Origin: Alphaproteobacteria bacterium
Lineage (GTDB): Bacteria; Pseudomonadota; Alphaproteobacteria; Reyranellales; Reyranellaceae
Direction of reading: 5' to 3'
NCBI GenBank assembly: GCA_017308235.1
Contig: JAFKFL010000024.1
Location: forward strand, 1 to 64,000
DNA length: 64,000 nucleotides
Shown one piece after another: positions 1 through 7,610 of this stretch. Position numbers and translations under genes: made by a program. The first letter of the stretch is position 1, and each line of letters begins with the position of its first letter. The notes under the pieces are model-generated. The model worked only from the letters and a program-made list of their open reading frames with translations, had not been told where the DNA came from and made no database searches.

Positions 1-692
1 ATGACGATGACCGTACCGCCCATCCGGATGGTGAGATTGACGGCCGCCTGTGGCGCGGAATGGTAGAGCGGCGCCGGCGAGAGATAGATCATGCTGGATC
101 GGTACTTCCAGAGCTTCTCCAGGAACGAGAAGACCGGCAGTTGCTGGGCCGGCGGCTGCTCGGGAAGCGGCCGCAGGATGCCCTTGGGCCGGCCTGTCGT
201 GCCCGACGAATAGAGCATGGCGGTGCCCAGCGACTCGTCGGGGATCGGCGTGACCGGAAGGCCCGCTGTCGCCTGTTCGAGGTTGAGGACGCGCTCGCCC
301 TCGCCGGGTCCATCGACCATCAGGCATAGCTCGACCTTGGGGCAGAGCGGCAAGGCCGCCAACGCCACCTCGCGCTTGGCCTGCGAGGTGATCAGCACCT
401 TCGATTCGCTATTGTTCAGGATATAGGCCAGCTCCTCGACCGTGAGGAACGAATTTACGCAGGTATAGTAAAGCCCTGCCCGCTCACCGGCTCCGCAACA
501 CTCGATGTAGCGGGCGTTGTTCTCCATGTAGATCGAATAGTGGTCGAGGCGCCGTACGCCCCGCGCGCGCAGAAGATGGGCAAGCCGATTGCTGCGTGCT
601 TCCAGCTCGCCGTAGGTGATGGTCTCGCCGGTGCCGGCCATGATGATGGCCGCCTGTTCGGCCCGCTCGAGGGCGTGCTGGCCCGTATACAT
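1..692 (-). CDS. Acyl-CoA synthetase / AMP-binding protein, N-terminal part (truncated by window edge)
   Basis: ANL-superfamily adenylating enzyme that would activate a carboxylic acid with ATP and CoA. About 230 residues are inside the window; the gene runs off the left end. The ATP-binding P-loop YSSGTTGRPKG sits at residues 160-170, followed by YLSPAPLYHSAP, the usual substrate-pocket region. The ATG at 692 is preceded by GGAAGGAAC, a good ribosome binding site. The gene is divergent from the binding-protein gene at 816, and the 123-bp gap should hold both promoters. Substrate cannot be told from this half. Family assignment is secure; the exact enzyme is open. Confidence 0.9.
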   Translation of the reverse strand, partial: MYTGQHALERAEQAAIIMAGTGETITYGELEARSNRLAHLLRARGVRRLDHYSIYMENNARYIECCGAGERAGLYYTCVNSFLTVEELAYILNNSESKVLITSQAKREVALAALPLCPKVELCLMVDGPGEGERVLNLEQATAGLPVTPIPDESLGTAMLYSSGTTGRPKGILRPLPEQPPAQQLPVFSFLEKLWKYRSSMIYLSPAPLYHSAPQAAVNLTIRMGGTVIV

Positions 693-815
693 ATGCGTTC
701 CTTCCGTCTTATCAGATAGACGTTGGCCCAGCCCCAACAGGCAAATCAAGCTCGACCTCGACGCCGGCCTTTCCCATGGCATACTCCAGTCAAAGAAAGT
801 GCAGTGGAGGAAGCA

Positions 816-2033
816 ATGGGTACGAACAGACGTGGATTTCTGGGTGTGTCGGCGGCGGCCTTGCTTGCCGGCACAGGCATCGCGTCGGCGCAGAAGAAGT
901 ACGACGACGGCGCATCCGATACCGAGATCAAGATTGGCAACACCAATCCCCACAGCGGCCCCGCCTCGTCTTATGCCGCCATCGCCAAAACGATCGACGC
1001 CTACTGGAAGAGCGTGAACGCGGCCGGCGGCATCAATGGCCGCAAGGTCACCTTCATCTCGCTCGACGACGGCTACAACCCCGCCAAGACGGTCGAGTGC
1101 GTCCGCCAGCTGGTCGAGCAGGAGAAGATCTTCGCCCTGTTCCAGTCGCTCGGCACTCCGTGCAACACGGCGATCCACAAGTACATGAACCAGAAAAAGG
1201 TGCCGCAGCTCTTCGTCGCCACGGGTGCCTCCAAGTGGGGCGATCCGCAGCACTTCCCCTGGACGATGGGCTTCCAGCCCGATTACCACACTGAAGCGGT
1301 GATTTACGCCAAGCACATCTTGGCCAACGTCAAGGACGCCAAGATCGCGGTCCTGATGCAGAACGACGATTACGGCCGGGACTATCTCAACGGCATGAAG
1401 GAAGGGCTCGGCAGCGAGGTCGGGCGCATCGTCAAGACGGTGACCTACGAAGCGACCGATCCCACGGTCGACAGCCAGATCATCCAGCTCAAGGATTCCG
1501 GGGCCAATGTCTTCTTCGACGTATCAGGCCCCAAGTTCTCGGCGCAGGCGATCCGCAAGATGGCCGACATCGGCTGGAAGCCTGCGCACTACCTCAACAA
1601 CGTGTCGGTCTCGGTGGCGGCCGTCATGAAGCCAGCCGGCTTTGACAACGCGCAAGGCGTCATCACCGCGACCTACATCATGGACGCCACCGACAAGCAG
1701 TGGGACAACAACGAGGAGATGAAGACCTGGCGCGCGTGGATGGACAAGTGGATGCCGGACTTCAACAAGGCCGACGCCAACCACGTCTACGGCTACGCCG
1801 TCTCGCACCTGATGCACGAGGCCCTGAAACGCTGCGGCAACGAGCTGACGCGCGCCAATCTCATGAAGCAGGCGGCGAGCTTCAAGAGCTTCCGCGTGCC
1901 GCTGCTGTTGCCGGGCATCACCGCCAACACCAGCCCGACCGATTTCTATCCGCTGCAGGCCGTCCAGCTTCAGCGCTTCAAGGGTGAGACCTGGGAGCTG
2001 TTCGGCGACATCATGCACGCCGAGAGCAGCTAG
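816..2033 (+). CDS. ABC transporter substrate-binding protein, branched-chain amino-acid type (Peripla_BP_6)
   Basis: Periplasmic solute-binding protein of 405 residues in the Leu/Ile/Val-binding fold. The N-terminus MGTNRRGFLG is a twin-arginine leader with a short hydrophobic stretch ending near ASAQ, so export by Tat is likely. The mature part begins with the IKIGNTNPHSGPASSY segment typical of these proteins. The start at 816 has GGAGG at 806-810; an in-frame upstream ATG at 723 lacks such a site and would spoil the leader. No liv-type permease or ATPase is next to it; the permeases at 2049-3391 are of the polar amino-acid class. Ligand unknown; it may serve the divergent acyl-CoA synthetase. 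Confidence 0.85.
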   Translation: MGTNRRGFLGVSAAALLAGTGIASAQKKYDDGASDTEIKIGNTNPHSGPASSYAAIAKTIDAYWKSVNAAGGINGRKVTFISLDDGYNPAKTVECVRQLVEQEKIFALFQSLGTPCNTAIHKYMNQKKVPQLFVATGASKWGDPQHFPWTMGFQPDYHTEAVIYAKHILANVKDAKIAVLMQNDDYGRDYLNGMKEGLGSEVGRIVKTVTYEATDPTVDSQIIQLKDSGANVFFDVSGPKFSAQAIRKMADIGWKPAHYLNNVSVSVAAVMKPAGFDNAQGVITATYIMDATDKQWDNNEEMKTWRAWMDKWMPDFNKADANHVYGYAVSHLMHEALKRCGNELTRANLMKQAASFKSFRVPLLLPGITANTSPTDFYPLQAVQLQRFKGETWELFGDIMHAESS

Positions 2034-2048
2034 CCGTTAGCGGAGTGC

Positions 2049-2723
2049 TCAGGCCCGGCCCGCCGAGGCGCGGTTCTCGAGCCGGCTCAGGAGGCGCACG
2101 ACCGGCCAGAGGATCAGGAAGTAGATCACCGCCGCCATGACAATCGGCGTGGGGTTGTAGGTGACGCTCTGGGCCTGGCGCGCCTGGAAAAGAAGCTCCG
2201 GGACCGCCACGACGCTGCCGAGCGAGGTGAGCTTCACCACTTCGAGCGTGTTGGACAGGAGATCCGGCAACACGTTGCGGACGGCTTGGGGCAGGACGAC
2301 CCAGGTCATCGTCTGCAAGCCGGAGAGCCCGGTCGACCGCGCCGCCTCGACCTGACCTCGCGGAATGGAATCGATGCCGGCGCGCAGGATCTCGCCGTAG
2401 TAGGCGCCGGTGTTCAGGAAGAAGGCAATGGCCACGCAAGCGAAGCCGCTCAGCTCAAGGCCGGCGAACGGCAGACCGGCGAACAGCAGGATCAGCAGGA
2501 CGAGGGGCGGAAAGGCGCGGAAGAAATCGACCCAGCTGATCAGGGCCCAGCGTACCAGAGGGCCCTTCACCTGAGCGAGCAGCGCGAGGATCAAGCCACC
2601 GATCAGGCCGAGCGGCACGACCAGCAGCGACAGCAACACCGTGTTCAACAGCCCGGCCAGGACGATCGGCATCGCGGCCTGGGCGATCTCGGCGTTGAAG
2701 AAGGATTGGACTATCTCTTCCAT
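2049..2723 (-). CDS. Polar amino-acid ABC transporter permease (HisM/GlnP type)
   Basis: Inner-membrane permease of 224 residues with hydrophobic segments throughout and the cytoplasmic EAA loop (GQVEAARSTGLSGLQTM) that docks the ATPase. It is one half of a permease pair with the gene at 2711, whose end it overlaps by 13 bp, suggesting translational coupling. The ATG at 2723 opens with MEEIVQSFF. The same frame stays open far upstream, but that stretch lies inside the neighbouring permease and is not protein-like. Substrate probably an amino acid or hydantoin/ureido compound, judged only from the neighbouring catabolic genes. Confidence 0.88.
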   Translation of the reverse strand: MEEIVQSFFNAEIAQAAMPIVLAGLLNTVLLSLLVVPLGLIGGLILALLAQVKGPLVRWALISWVDFFRAFPPLVLLILLFAGLPFAGLELSGFACVAIAFFLNTGAYYGEILRAGIDSIPRGQVEAARSTGLSGLQTMTWVVLPQAVRNVLPDLLSNTLEVVKLTSLGSVVAVPELLFQARQAQSVTYNPTPIVMAAVIYFLILWPVVRLLSRLENRASAGRA

Positions 2724-3391
2724 GCGAACCGGGCCTCGATCCAGCGCGCGCCCACCACGACCGGCAGGAACAGCACGAGGTAGGCGGCTGCGGCCATCAT
2801 CAGGGGTGAGGGATTGTAGGAATTGGATACCGCCGAGCTTGCCATGCCCAGGATCTCGTGCAGCGCCACGACGGTGCCGAGCGCGGTGCCTTTGGTGATC
2901 GCAATGGTGCGGTTGGTGAGCGGCGCCACCGTGAGCCGCAGCGCCTGGGGCAGGATCACATTGAACAGGGTCTGGCCGAACGAGAGGCCGGTCGAGCGCG
3001 CGGCTTCCCACTGACCGCGGGAGATCGAGGTTATGCCGGCCCAGAAGATCTCCTCGGCGAACGACATCAGCACCAGCGAGAGCGAGAGCCAGGTCGAGAC
3101 GAAGGCCGAGGCCGAAATGCCCGCGGCCGGCAAGCCGAAGTAGATCAGGACGATGATCACCAGCGGCGGCAGCGAGCGGAAGAGGTCGACGACGAAGATG
3201 ATCAGCCAGTTGACCGGCCGGATGGCGAGGCTCCGGATCAGCGCCAGCACGAGACCGGCCCCGATCCCGCTCACGACGATGAGCAGCGCCAGCTCGATCG
3301 TGACCACCATGCCCTGCAGGATGTCCGGCAAATACTTTGCCATGACCTCCGTATTGAAGAAGGTTTTGAGGAAGCGATCCCAGGCGCTCAT
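2711..3391 (-). CDS. Polar amino-acid ABC transporter permease (HisQ/GlnP type)
   Basis: Permease of 226 residues with about five hydrophobic segments and the EAA loop GQWEAARSTGLSFGQTL near the middle. It pairs with the permease at 2049 and belongs with the ATPase at 3525 and the binding protein at 4258. A 103-bp inverted-repeat element (3399-3501) ends 7 bp before the ATG, so the ribosome binding region lies inside a potential hairpin. This could lower permease translation relative to the ATPase and binding protein. Confidence 0.88.
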   Translation of the reverse strand: MSAWDRFLKTFFNTEVMAKYLPDILQGMVVTIELALLIVVSGIGAGLVLALIRSLAIRPVNWLIIFVVDLFRSLPPLVIIVLIYFGLPAAGISASAFVSTWLSLSLVLMSFAEEIFWAGITSISRGQWEAARSTGLSFGQTLFNVILPQALRLTVAPLTNRTIAITKGTALGTVVALHEILGMASSAVSNSYNPSPLMMAAAAYLVLFLPVVVGARWIEARFAWKR

Positions 3392-3398
3392 GGCCTTT

Positions 3399-3501
3399 CC
3401 TCATCCTGAGGAGCGCGCGCCGCGCACGTCTCGAAGGATGGGCAACGACGATGGCGTATCTTACCCTTCGAGACGGCCCTCCGGGCCTCCTCAGGGTGAG
3501 G
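3399..3501. repeat. Intergenic inverted-repeat element, family A copy 1
   Basis: Large imperfect palindrome. The outer arms are CCTCATCCTGAGG and CCTCAGGGTGAGG, the inner arms CGTCTCGAAGG and CCTTCGAGACG, with GC-rich spacers that form short stems of their own. The second copy is at 19638-19744. It lies between the ATPase and permease genes of one transporter operon. From memory, similar elements are abundant in Bradyrhizobium-like genomes; they behave as REP/BIME-type repeats with no coding capacity. Confidence 0.85.
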
Positions 3502-3524
3502 TTGTGCGCGTAGTCGCTTCGTCA

Positions 3525-4277
3525 TCAATGCTGCCGGATCTGGCCGATGAAGGCGCGGGTACGCTCGTGGGCGGGGCTCTCGAAGATCTGGGCCGGCGGC
3601 CCCTGCTCCACGATCAACCCGTGATCCATGAACACCACGCGGTCGGCCGCGGCGCGGGCGAAGCCCATCTCGTGGCTGACCACGATCATGGTCATGCCCG
3701 ATTCACGGAGCGACCGCATGACTGCCAGCACCGAGCCCACCAGCTCGGGATCGAGCGCGCTCGTGGGCTCGTCGAACAGCATCACCCGGGGTTCGAGCGC
3801 AATGGCGCGTGCGATGGCGACGCGCTGCTGCTGGCCGCCCGACAGTTCGGCCGGCCGATGGTCCGCGCGATCGGCCAGCCCGACCCGCTCGAGCGCCGCC
3901 TGGGCGAGCTTCTCTGCTTCTGTACGCGACTTTCCCGCCACCTTGCGCAAGGCCAGCATCACGTTCCCCAACGCCGTCATATGCGGGTAGAGGTTGAAGG
4001 ACTGGAACACCATGCCGATGTGCTGGCGGGCATGGTTGATGTCGGTCCGGGGATCGAGCATGTCGATTCCCGCCACCGTGATGTTGCCCGCGCTCGGCTC
4101 TTCCAACCGGTTGAGGCAGCGTAGCAGCGTTGACTTGCCGGAGCCGGATGGGCCGATGACGAACACCAATTCGCGCTCGGCCACCTCCAGATCGACGCCC
4201 TTCAGGACGTGGAGGTGACCGAAATGCTTGTGGATGCCGCGCGCGGCAACAATTGGCTCAGCCACAGTGGAGTTCAT
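3525..4277 (-). CDS. Polar amino-acid ABC transporter ATP-binding protein (GlnQ/HisP type)
   Basis: ATPase of 250 residues energising the permease pair downstream. Walker A GPSGSGKST is at 42-50, the Q-loop MVFQSFNLYPHMTA near 89-102, the signature LSGGQ at 145-149, Walker B VMLFDEP at 165-171 and the switch His in VVSHEMG near 202. The chosen start (MNSTVAEP, 4277) overlaps the binding-protein stop by 20 bp, indicating coupling; a GTG start at VAEP is an alternative. Longer in-frame starts give only arginine-rich nonsense. Complete for the family. Confidence 0.93.
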   Translation of the reverse strand: MNSTVAEPIVAARGIHKHFGHLHVLKGVDLEVAERELVFVIGPSGSGKSTLLRCLNRLEEPSAGNITVAGIDMLDPRTDINHARQHIGMVFQSFNLYPHMTALGNVMLALRKVAGKSRTEAEKLAQAALERVGLADRADHRPAELSGGQQQRVAIARAIALEPRVMLFDEPTSALDPELVGSVLAVMRSLRESGMTMIVVSHEMGFARAAADRVVFMDHGLIVEQGPPAQIFESPAHERTRAFIGQIRQH

Positions 4278-5115
4278 GCGGCGTCGGATCGTAGTTGGGC
4301 ATGCCCGGCACGCCGTAGCCCGGCGTGATCGTGCGTTCCAACGCATCGGGCGGCGGCACGCGGCCGAACCACTTCTCGGAGAGCTTCACCAGCGAGCCAT
4401 CCTTTTTCATGCAATCGAGGGCGTCCTGGATCTGCATCCTGAGCTTGGGATTGCTGAGCGGCACCGGGGTGGCCCAATGCGCGCGGGTCTCCTTCAGCTC
4501 GAGATCGGCAATGAACATCGGGTTCTTCGAGGCGCCATAGACGATCGTGGTGTTGCCGCCGAGTGTGGCGTAGGCACGGCCCGACAGTACAGCCTGGGTG
4601 GCATCAGGCTGCGTGTCGTAGGCCTGCACCTCGAAGCCGATCTCCTGGCCCATCTTCTTGCTGAGCGTCTCGTAGGGCGTGCCCTTGTTCACCGAGACCG
4701 CCTTGCCCTTGAGATCTGCCCAGCCCGTGATCGGCGCGCTGCCCTTCTTGATGCCGAACTGGTACGCGGTCCAGATATAGCCGGCGGTGAAGAGCATATG
4801 TTCGGCACGCTCCTTGGTGACGGTCGTCGGCGCCGCGACGAAGTCGTAGCGGCCCGACTCCATGCCCGGAATCAGGGTCGAAAAGCTCACCGAATCGATC
4901 GTGATATCGCGATGCATGCGCTTGGCGACCTCGGTGAAGAGATCGACATTGAAGCCCTGAATGCCGCCACCCAGCTTGGGAAAGGCGTGCGGCGCGAATG
5001 TGCCGTCAACGCCGGTACGCAGCGGCGGCTGTTTGTCCTGCGCTTTCGCCGGCGTCAGCCCCACGACAGCCAGCAGCAAAACGGCCATGACGGCCGTCAG
5101 TCCACGGTTCGACAT
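4258..5115 (-). CDS. Polar amino-acid ABC transporter substrate-binding protein (SBP_bac_3)
   Basis: Periplasmic binding protein of 285 residues with a classical signal peptide (hydrophobic VMAVLLLAVVGLTPAKA, cleavage after about residue 25). The mature chain shows the type II binding-protein landmarks: GVDGTFAPHAFPK, FNVDLFTEVAKRM, and GMESGRYDFVAAPTTVTKER. It is the first gene of the 5115-to-2049 importer operon and is divergent from the racemase gene, whose start is about 85 bp away. The neighbourhood suggests the ligand is an amino acid, N-carbamoyl amino acid or hydantoin, but this is inference. Confidence 0.9.
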   Translation of the reverse strand: MSNRGLTAVMAVLLLAVVGLTPAKAQDKQPPLRTGVDGTFAPHAFPKLGGGIQGFNVDLFTEVAKRMHRDITIDSVSFSTLIPGMESGRYDFVAAPTTVTKERAEHMLFTAGYIWTAYQFGIKKGSAPITGWADLKGKAVSVNKGTPYETLSKKMGQEIGFEVQAYDTQPDATQAVLSGRAYATLGGNTTIVYGASKNPMFIADLELKETRAHWATPVPLSNPKLRMQIQDALDCMKKDGSLVKLSEKWFGRVPPPDALERTITPGYGVPGMPNYDPTPHELHCG

Positions 5116-5199
5116 GCGATTTTCCCTTCCTGAAGTCCCCGTTGGTAAAAATTAGAACAGCCATTGTTGGATAGCAATTTAAGGGCCATGCTTTCACCC

Positions 5200-5868
5200 A
5201 TGTCCCAGTCCGATCGCATCCTCGTCATCAATCCCAATTCCACCGCAGCCGTCACCGCCGGCATCGACAGCGCCATGGAGCCGTTGCGCATGTCGGGCGG
5301 TCCCGCCATCGAATGCGTGACCCTGAAGGAGGGACCGCCGGGGATCGAGACGCAGGCCCATGTCGAGAGTGTCGTGGCGCCGATCATGGCCGCGGTGAAG
5401 AGCCGCGACAACGACTGCTCGGCCTTCGTGATCGCCTGCTATTCCGATCCCGGCCTGCATGCCGCGCGTGAAGTGACGTCCAAGCCGGTCCTCGGTATCG
5501 CCGAGTCCGGCATCCTGACCGCGCTCACGCTCGGCCAGCGCTTTGGCGTGATCTCCATCCTTCGGAAGTCGATCGCCCGCCATCTGCGCTACGTCGGCCA
5601 GATGGGCCTCGGCGAGCGCATGGCCGGCGACCGGGCGATCGGGCTCGGCGTGGTCGAGCTCGCCGACGAGGCGCGCACCTTCAGCCGCATGGCCGAGGTG
5701 GCGGCCGAGCTGCGCGACGAAGACGGCGCCGACGTGCTGATCATGGGCTGCGCCGGCATGGCGCGCTACCGCGACCGCCTGCAGCGTCACGTCGGCCTGC
5801 CCGTCGTCGAGCCGAGCCAGGCTGCCGTCTCGATGGCCATCGGCCGGACACGGCTGAACTGGGCCTGA
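5200..5868 (+). CDS. Asp/Glu/hydantoin racemase family protein
   Basis: Cofactor-independent racemase of 222 residues. The family uses two cysteines as acid/base pair; here they are Cys80 (VIACYSDPG) and Cys184 (LIMGCAGMA). The N-terminus RILVINPNSTAAVTAGID is characteristic of hydantoin racemases and related proteins. With a D-hydantoinase and D-carbamoylase nearby, racemisation of 5-substituted hydantoins is the most natural role, though maleate isomerase-like activity cannot be excluded. Starts at 5164 and 5188 are also in frame; 5200 is chosen because it matches family length. Transcribed away from the importer operon. Confidence 0.85.
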   Translation: MSQSDRILVINPNSTAAVTAGIDSAMEPLRMSGGPAIECVTLKEGPPGIETQAHVESVVAPIMAAVKSRDNDCSAFVIACYSDPGLHAAREVTSKPVLGIAESGILTALTLGQRFGVISILRKSIARHLRYVGQMGLGERMAGDRAIGLGVVELADEARTFSRMAEVAAELRDEDGADVLIMGCAGMARYRDRLQRHVGLPVVEPSQAAVSMAIGRTRLNWA

Positions 5869-5875
5869 CCTCGCG

Positions 5876-5900
5876 AAAAACGGAGCCTTCGCAAAGGCTC
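5876..5900 (-). terminator. Rho-independent terminator for the minus-strand operon ending at 5921
   Basis: GAGCCTT (5883-5889) and AAGGCTC (5894-5900) form a perfect 7-bp stem with a CGCA loop. Read on the minus strand the stem is followed by CG and five T residues, as expected after the flavin reductase gene. It sits between two converging genes and could also affect the racemase transcript. Confidence 0.7.
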
Positions 5901-5927
5901 GGAATGATGGGCATGGCCCATCATTCC
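5901..5927. repeat. Perfect 12-bp inverted repeat spanning the flavin reductase stop codon
   Basis: GGAATGATGGGC (5901-5912) and GCCCATCATTCC (5916-5927) are perfect complements with a 3-base spacer. The right arm includes the last codons and the stop of the flavin reductase gene. Next to the terminator at 5876 it makes a double hairpin between convergent genes, probably aiding termination or 3'-end protection. Confidence 0.7.
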
Positions 5928-6547
5928 GCCGCCTTGGCCTTCACGACCGGTGCGGCGGGAAATTCCATGCGGTCGTCGGTGCGGCAGTAGCGGTCGGCGA
6001 ACATGCGGCCAACGGGATGGTAGCGGTCCATGTGGACGCGCATCGCCTTAGGATCCCAGAGCTCGTCGCGGATATGGAAGCGCAGGCCCTCGCCCATCAC
6101 GAGGCAGCGGTCGTCCTTGACGGTAATGGTCTGCCAGGTCTTGCACTCCATGGACCACGGCGCATCGGCAAGTCGCGGCGGTGCGACGTCAACCGATGGC
6201 GCAAGCTTCAGGCCGAGATAGTCCGGCTCGCCGACCTCCGGCGGAAAGTCGCCGCTGGATTCATGCATCTTGCGGGCCAGCGGCTCGTCGGTCAGGTTGA
6301 CCACGAATTGGCCCGTCCGCTCGATGTTGGTCCAGCTGTCCTTGATGCGTCCGTCCGGCCGGCGATTGATCGCGACCATACAGAGCGGCGGATCCTCGGC
6401 AAAAACGTTGAAGAAGCTGAAGGGCGCGGCATTGACCACGCCGGTCGGGCCGACGGTCGTCAGCCAGGCGATCGGGCGCGGCAGCACGAACGCGGTCAGG
6501 AGCTTGTAACGCTCGTGCGTGGTGACTTCGGAAGCGGCATATTGCAT
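5921..6547 (-). CDS. Flavin reductase family protein (FMN-binding split barrel)
   Basis: Protein of 208 residues in the flavin reductase-like/FMN-binding split-barrel family. The N-terminal half shows RPIAWLTTVGPTGVVNAAPFS and the following FNVFAEDPPLCMVAI, the flavin-binding core. Such proteins supply reduced FMN to monooxygenases or act as oxidoreductases on their own. It follows the carbamoylase gene by 11 bp, so it is the last gene of the same operon and ends at a terminator. No flavin monooxygenase partner is in the window. Substrate unknown. Confidence 0.85.
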   Translation of the reverse strand: MQYAASEVTTHERYKLLTAFVLPRPIAWLTTVGPTGVVNAAPFSFFNVFAEDPPLCMVAINRRPDGRIKDSWTNIERTGQFVVNLTDEPLARKMHESSGDFPPEVGEPDYLGLKLAPSVDVAPPRLADAPWSMECKTWQTITVKDDRCLVMGEGLRFHIRDELWDPKAMRVHMDRYHPVGRMFADRYCRTDDRMEFPAAPVVKAKAAE

Positions 6548-6558
6548 CTGGCTGGCCC

Positions 6559-7509
6559 TCAGTTCGCCGGCTCGACCTTCACGCCGGTGCGCTCCGAGAT
6601 CAGCTTGTAGTGCTCGGGCCGCCGGTGCTTGGCGAAGTTGAACGTGGTGTTGCGGATGTATTCGCCGAGCGCCATGTCGCAGTCGTAGGAGATGACTTCA
6701 TCCTCCTCGGTCGTGCTCTTGGCGACGATCTCGCCGGTTGGCGCAACGATCGCCGAGCCGCCGTGCAGCCAGAAGCCGTCTTCCTTGCCGGCCTTGGCCG
6801 TGGCCACCACCCAGATCCCATTCTGGTAGGCGGCGGCCTGGATCGAAAGGTTGTGGTGGAAGACGCGCAGATAAGGCGGCTCGTGCGGTGCGTAAACGTT
6901 GTCGGTCGGCGTGTTGTAGCCCAACACCACCATCTCCGCGCCCTTGAGCCCCATGACGCGGAAAGTCTCGGGCCAGCGCCGGTCGTTGCAGATGCATTGC
7001 CCGACGATCAGATCGTCCTTGAACATCTTCCAGACGTTGAAACCGAGGTCGCCGACCTCGAAATACTTCTTCTCGAGATGCTGGTACGGCACCGTCGGGC
7101 GATGCTCGGCGTGACCGGGCAGATGGACCTTGCGGTATTTGCCGATGATGCGGCCATCCGGCCCGACCAGGATGGAGGTGTTGAAGCGGCGGGTCTTGCC
7201 TTCCTCCTCCGTGAGTTCGGCATAGCCGATATAGAAGCCGATGCCCTTGGAGCGTGCGAGCTCGAACAAGGGCAGCGTCTCCGGGCTCGGCATCTGGGCC
7301 TCGAAGTACTTGTCGACCTCGGCCTGGTCCTCCATCCACCAGCGCGGAAAGAAAGTGGTAAGCGCGAGCTCGGGGAACACCACGAACTTCGAGCCGCGCG
7401 AATCGGCTTCCTTCAGCATCTCCACCAGCCGCTTCACGACGCCCTGGCGGCTGTCGGCGCGATGTATCGGCCCGAGCTGGGCAGCGGATACTTTTAGACG
7501 ACGGGACAT
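6559..7509 (-). CDS. N-carbamoyl-D-amino-acid hydrolase (nitrilase superfamily)
   Basis: Carbon-nitrogen hydrolase of 316 residues that would cleave N-carbamoyl-D-amino acids to D-amino acid, CO2 and ammonia. The catalytic triad is Glu47 (FPELAL), Lys127 (KYRKVHLPG) and Cys172 (GQCICNDRRWPE). These are the numbers I recall for the Agrobacterium D-carbamoylase, and the family length (about 304) also fits. The start at 7509 is chosen because AGAGGTGA lies about 6 bases upstream; the GTG at 7518 overlaps that site. It follows the hydantoinase gene, which makes its substrate. A repeat (7527-7601) ends 17 bp before the start codon. Confidence 0.9.
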   Translation of the reverse strand: MSRRLKVSAAQLGPIHRADSRQGVVKRLVEMLKEADSRGSKFVVFPELALTTFFPRWWMEDQAEVDKYFEAQMPSPETLPLFELARSKGIGFYIGYAELTEEEGKTRRFNTSILVGPDGRIIGKYRKVHLPGHAEHRPTVPYQHLEKKYFEVGDLGFNVWKMFKDDLIVGQCICNDRRWPETFRVMGLKGAEMVVLGYNTPTDNVYAPHEPPYLRVFHHNLSIQAAAYQNGIWVVATAKAGKEDGFWLHGGSAIVAPTGEIVAKSTTEEDEVISYDCDMALGEYIRNTTFNFAKHRRPEHYKLISERTGVKVEPAN

Positions 7510-7526
7510 TGCTTTCACCTCTTCTT

Positions 7527-7601
7527 GTCGTCCTGAGCGAAGCGAAGGACCTCATCGCCGGTTGCCAACGCCATGAGATCCTTCGCTGCGCTCAGGATGA
7601 C
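7527..7601. repeat. Intergenic inverted-repeat element, family B copy 1
   Basis: Long hairpin with arms GTCGTCCTGAGCGAAGCGAA (7527-7546, extending to 7550) and GATCCTTCGCTGCGCTCAGG (from 7577 to 7601). It closely resembles the element at 26602-26669 in size and sequence. It lies between the hydantoinase and carbamoylase genes of one operon, so it would be transcribed as a stable stem-loop. Confidence 0.85.
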
Positions 7602-7610
7602 CGCAACACT

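Noticed and set aside
2724..3404. Possible N-terminal extension of the permease at 2049
   Set aside because: The extension is an off-frame reading of the other permease; MEEIVQSFF at 2723 fits the family length.
3399..3501. CRISPR repeat or insertion-sequence end
   Set aside because: Copies are single, dispersed and self-complementary, with no regular spacers, no transposase and no target duplications seen.
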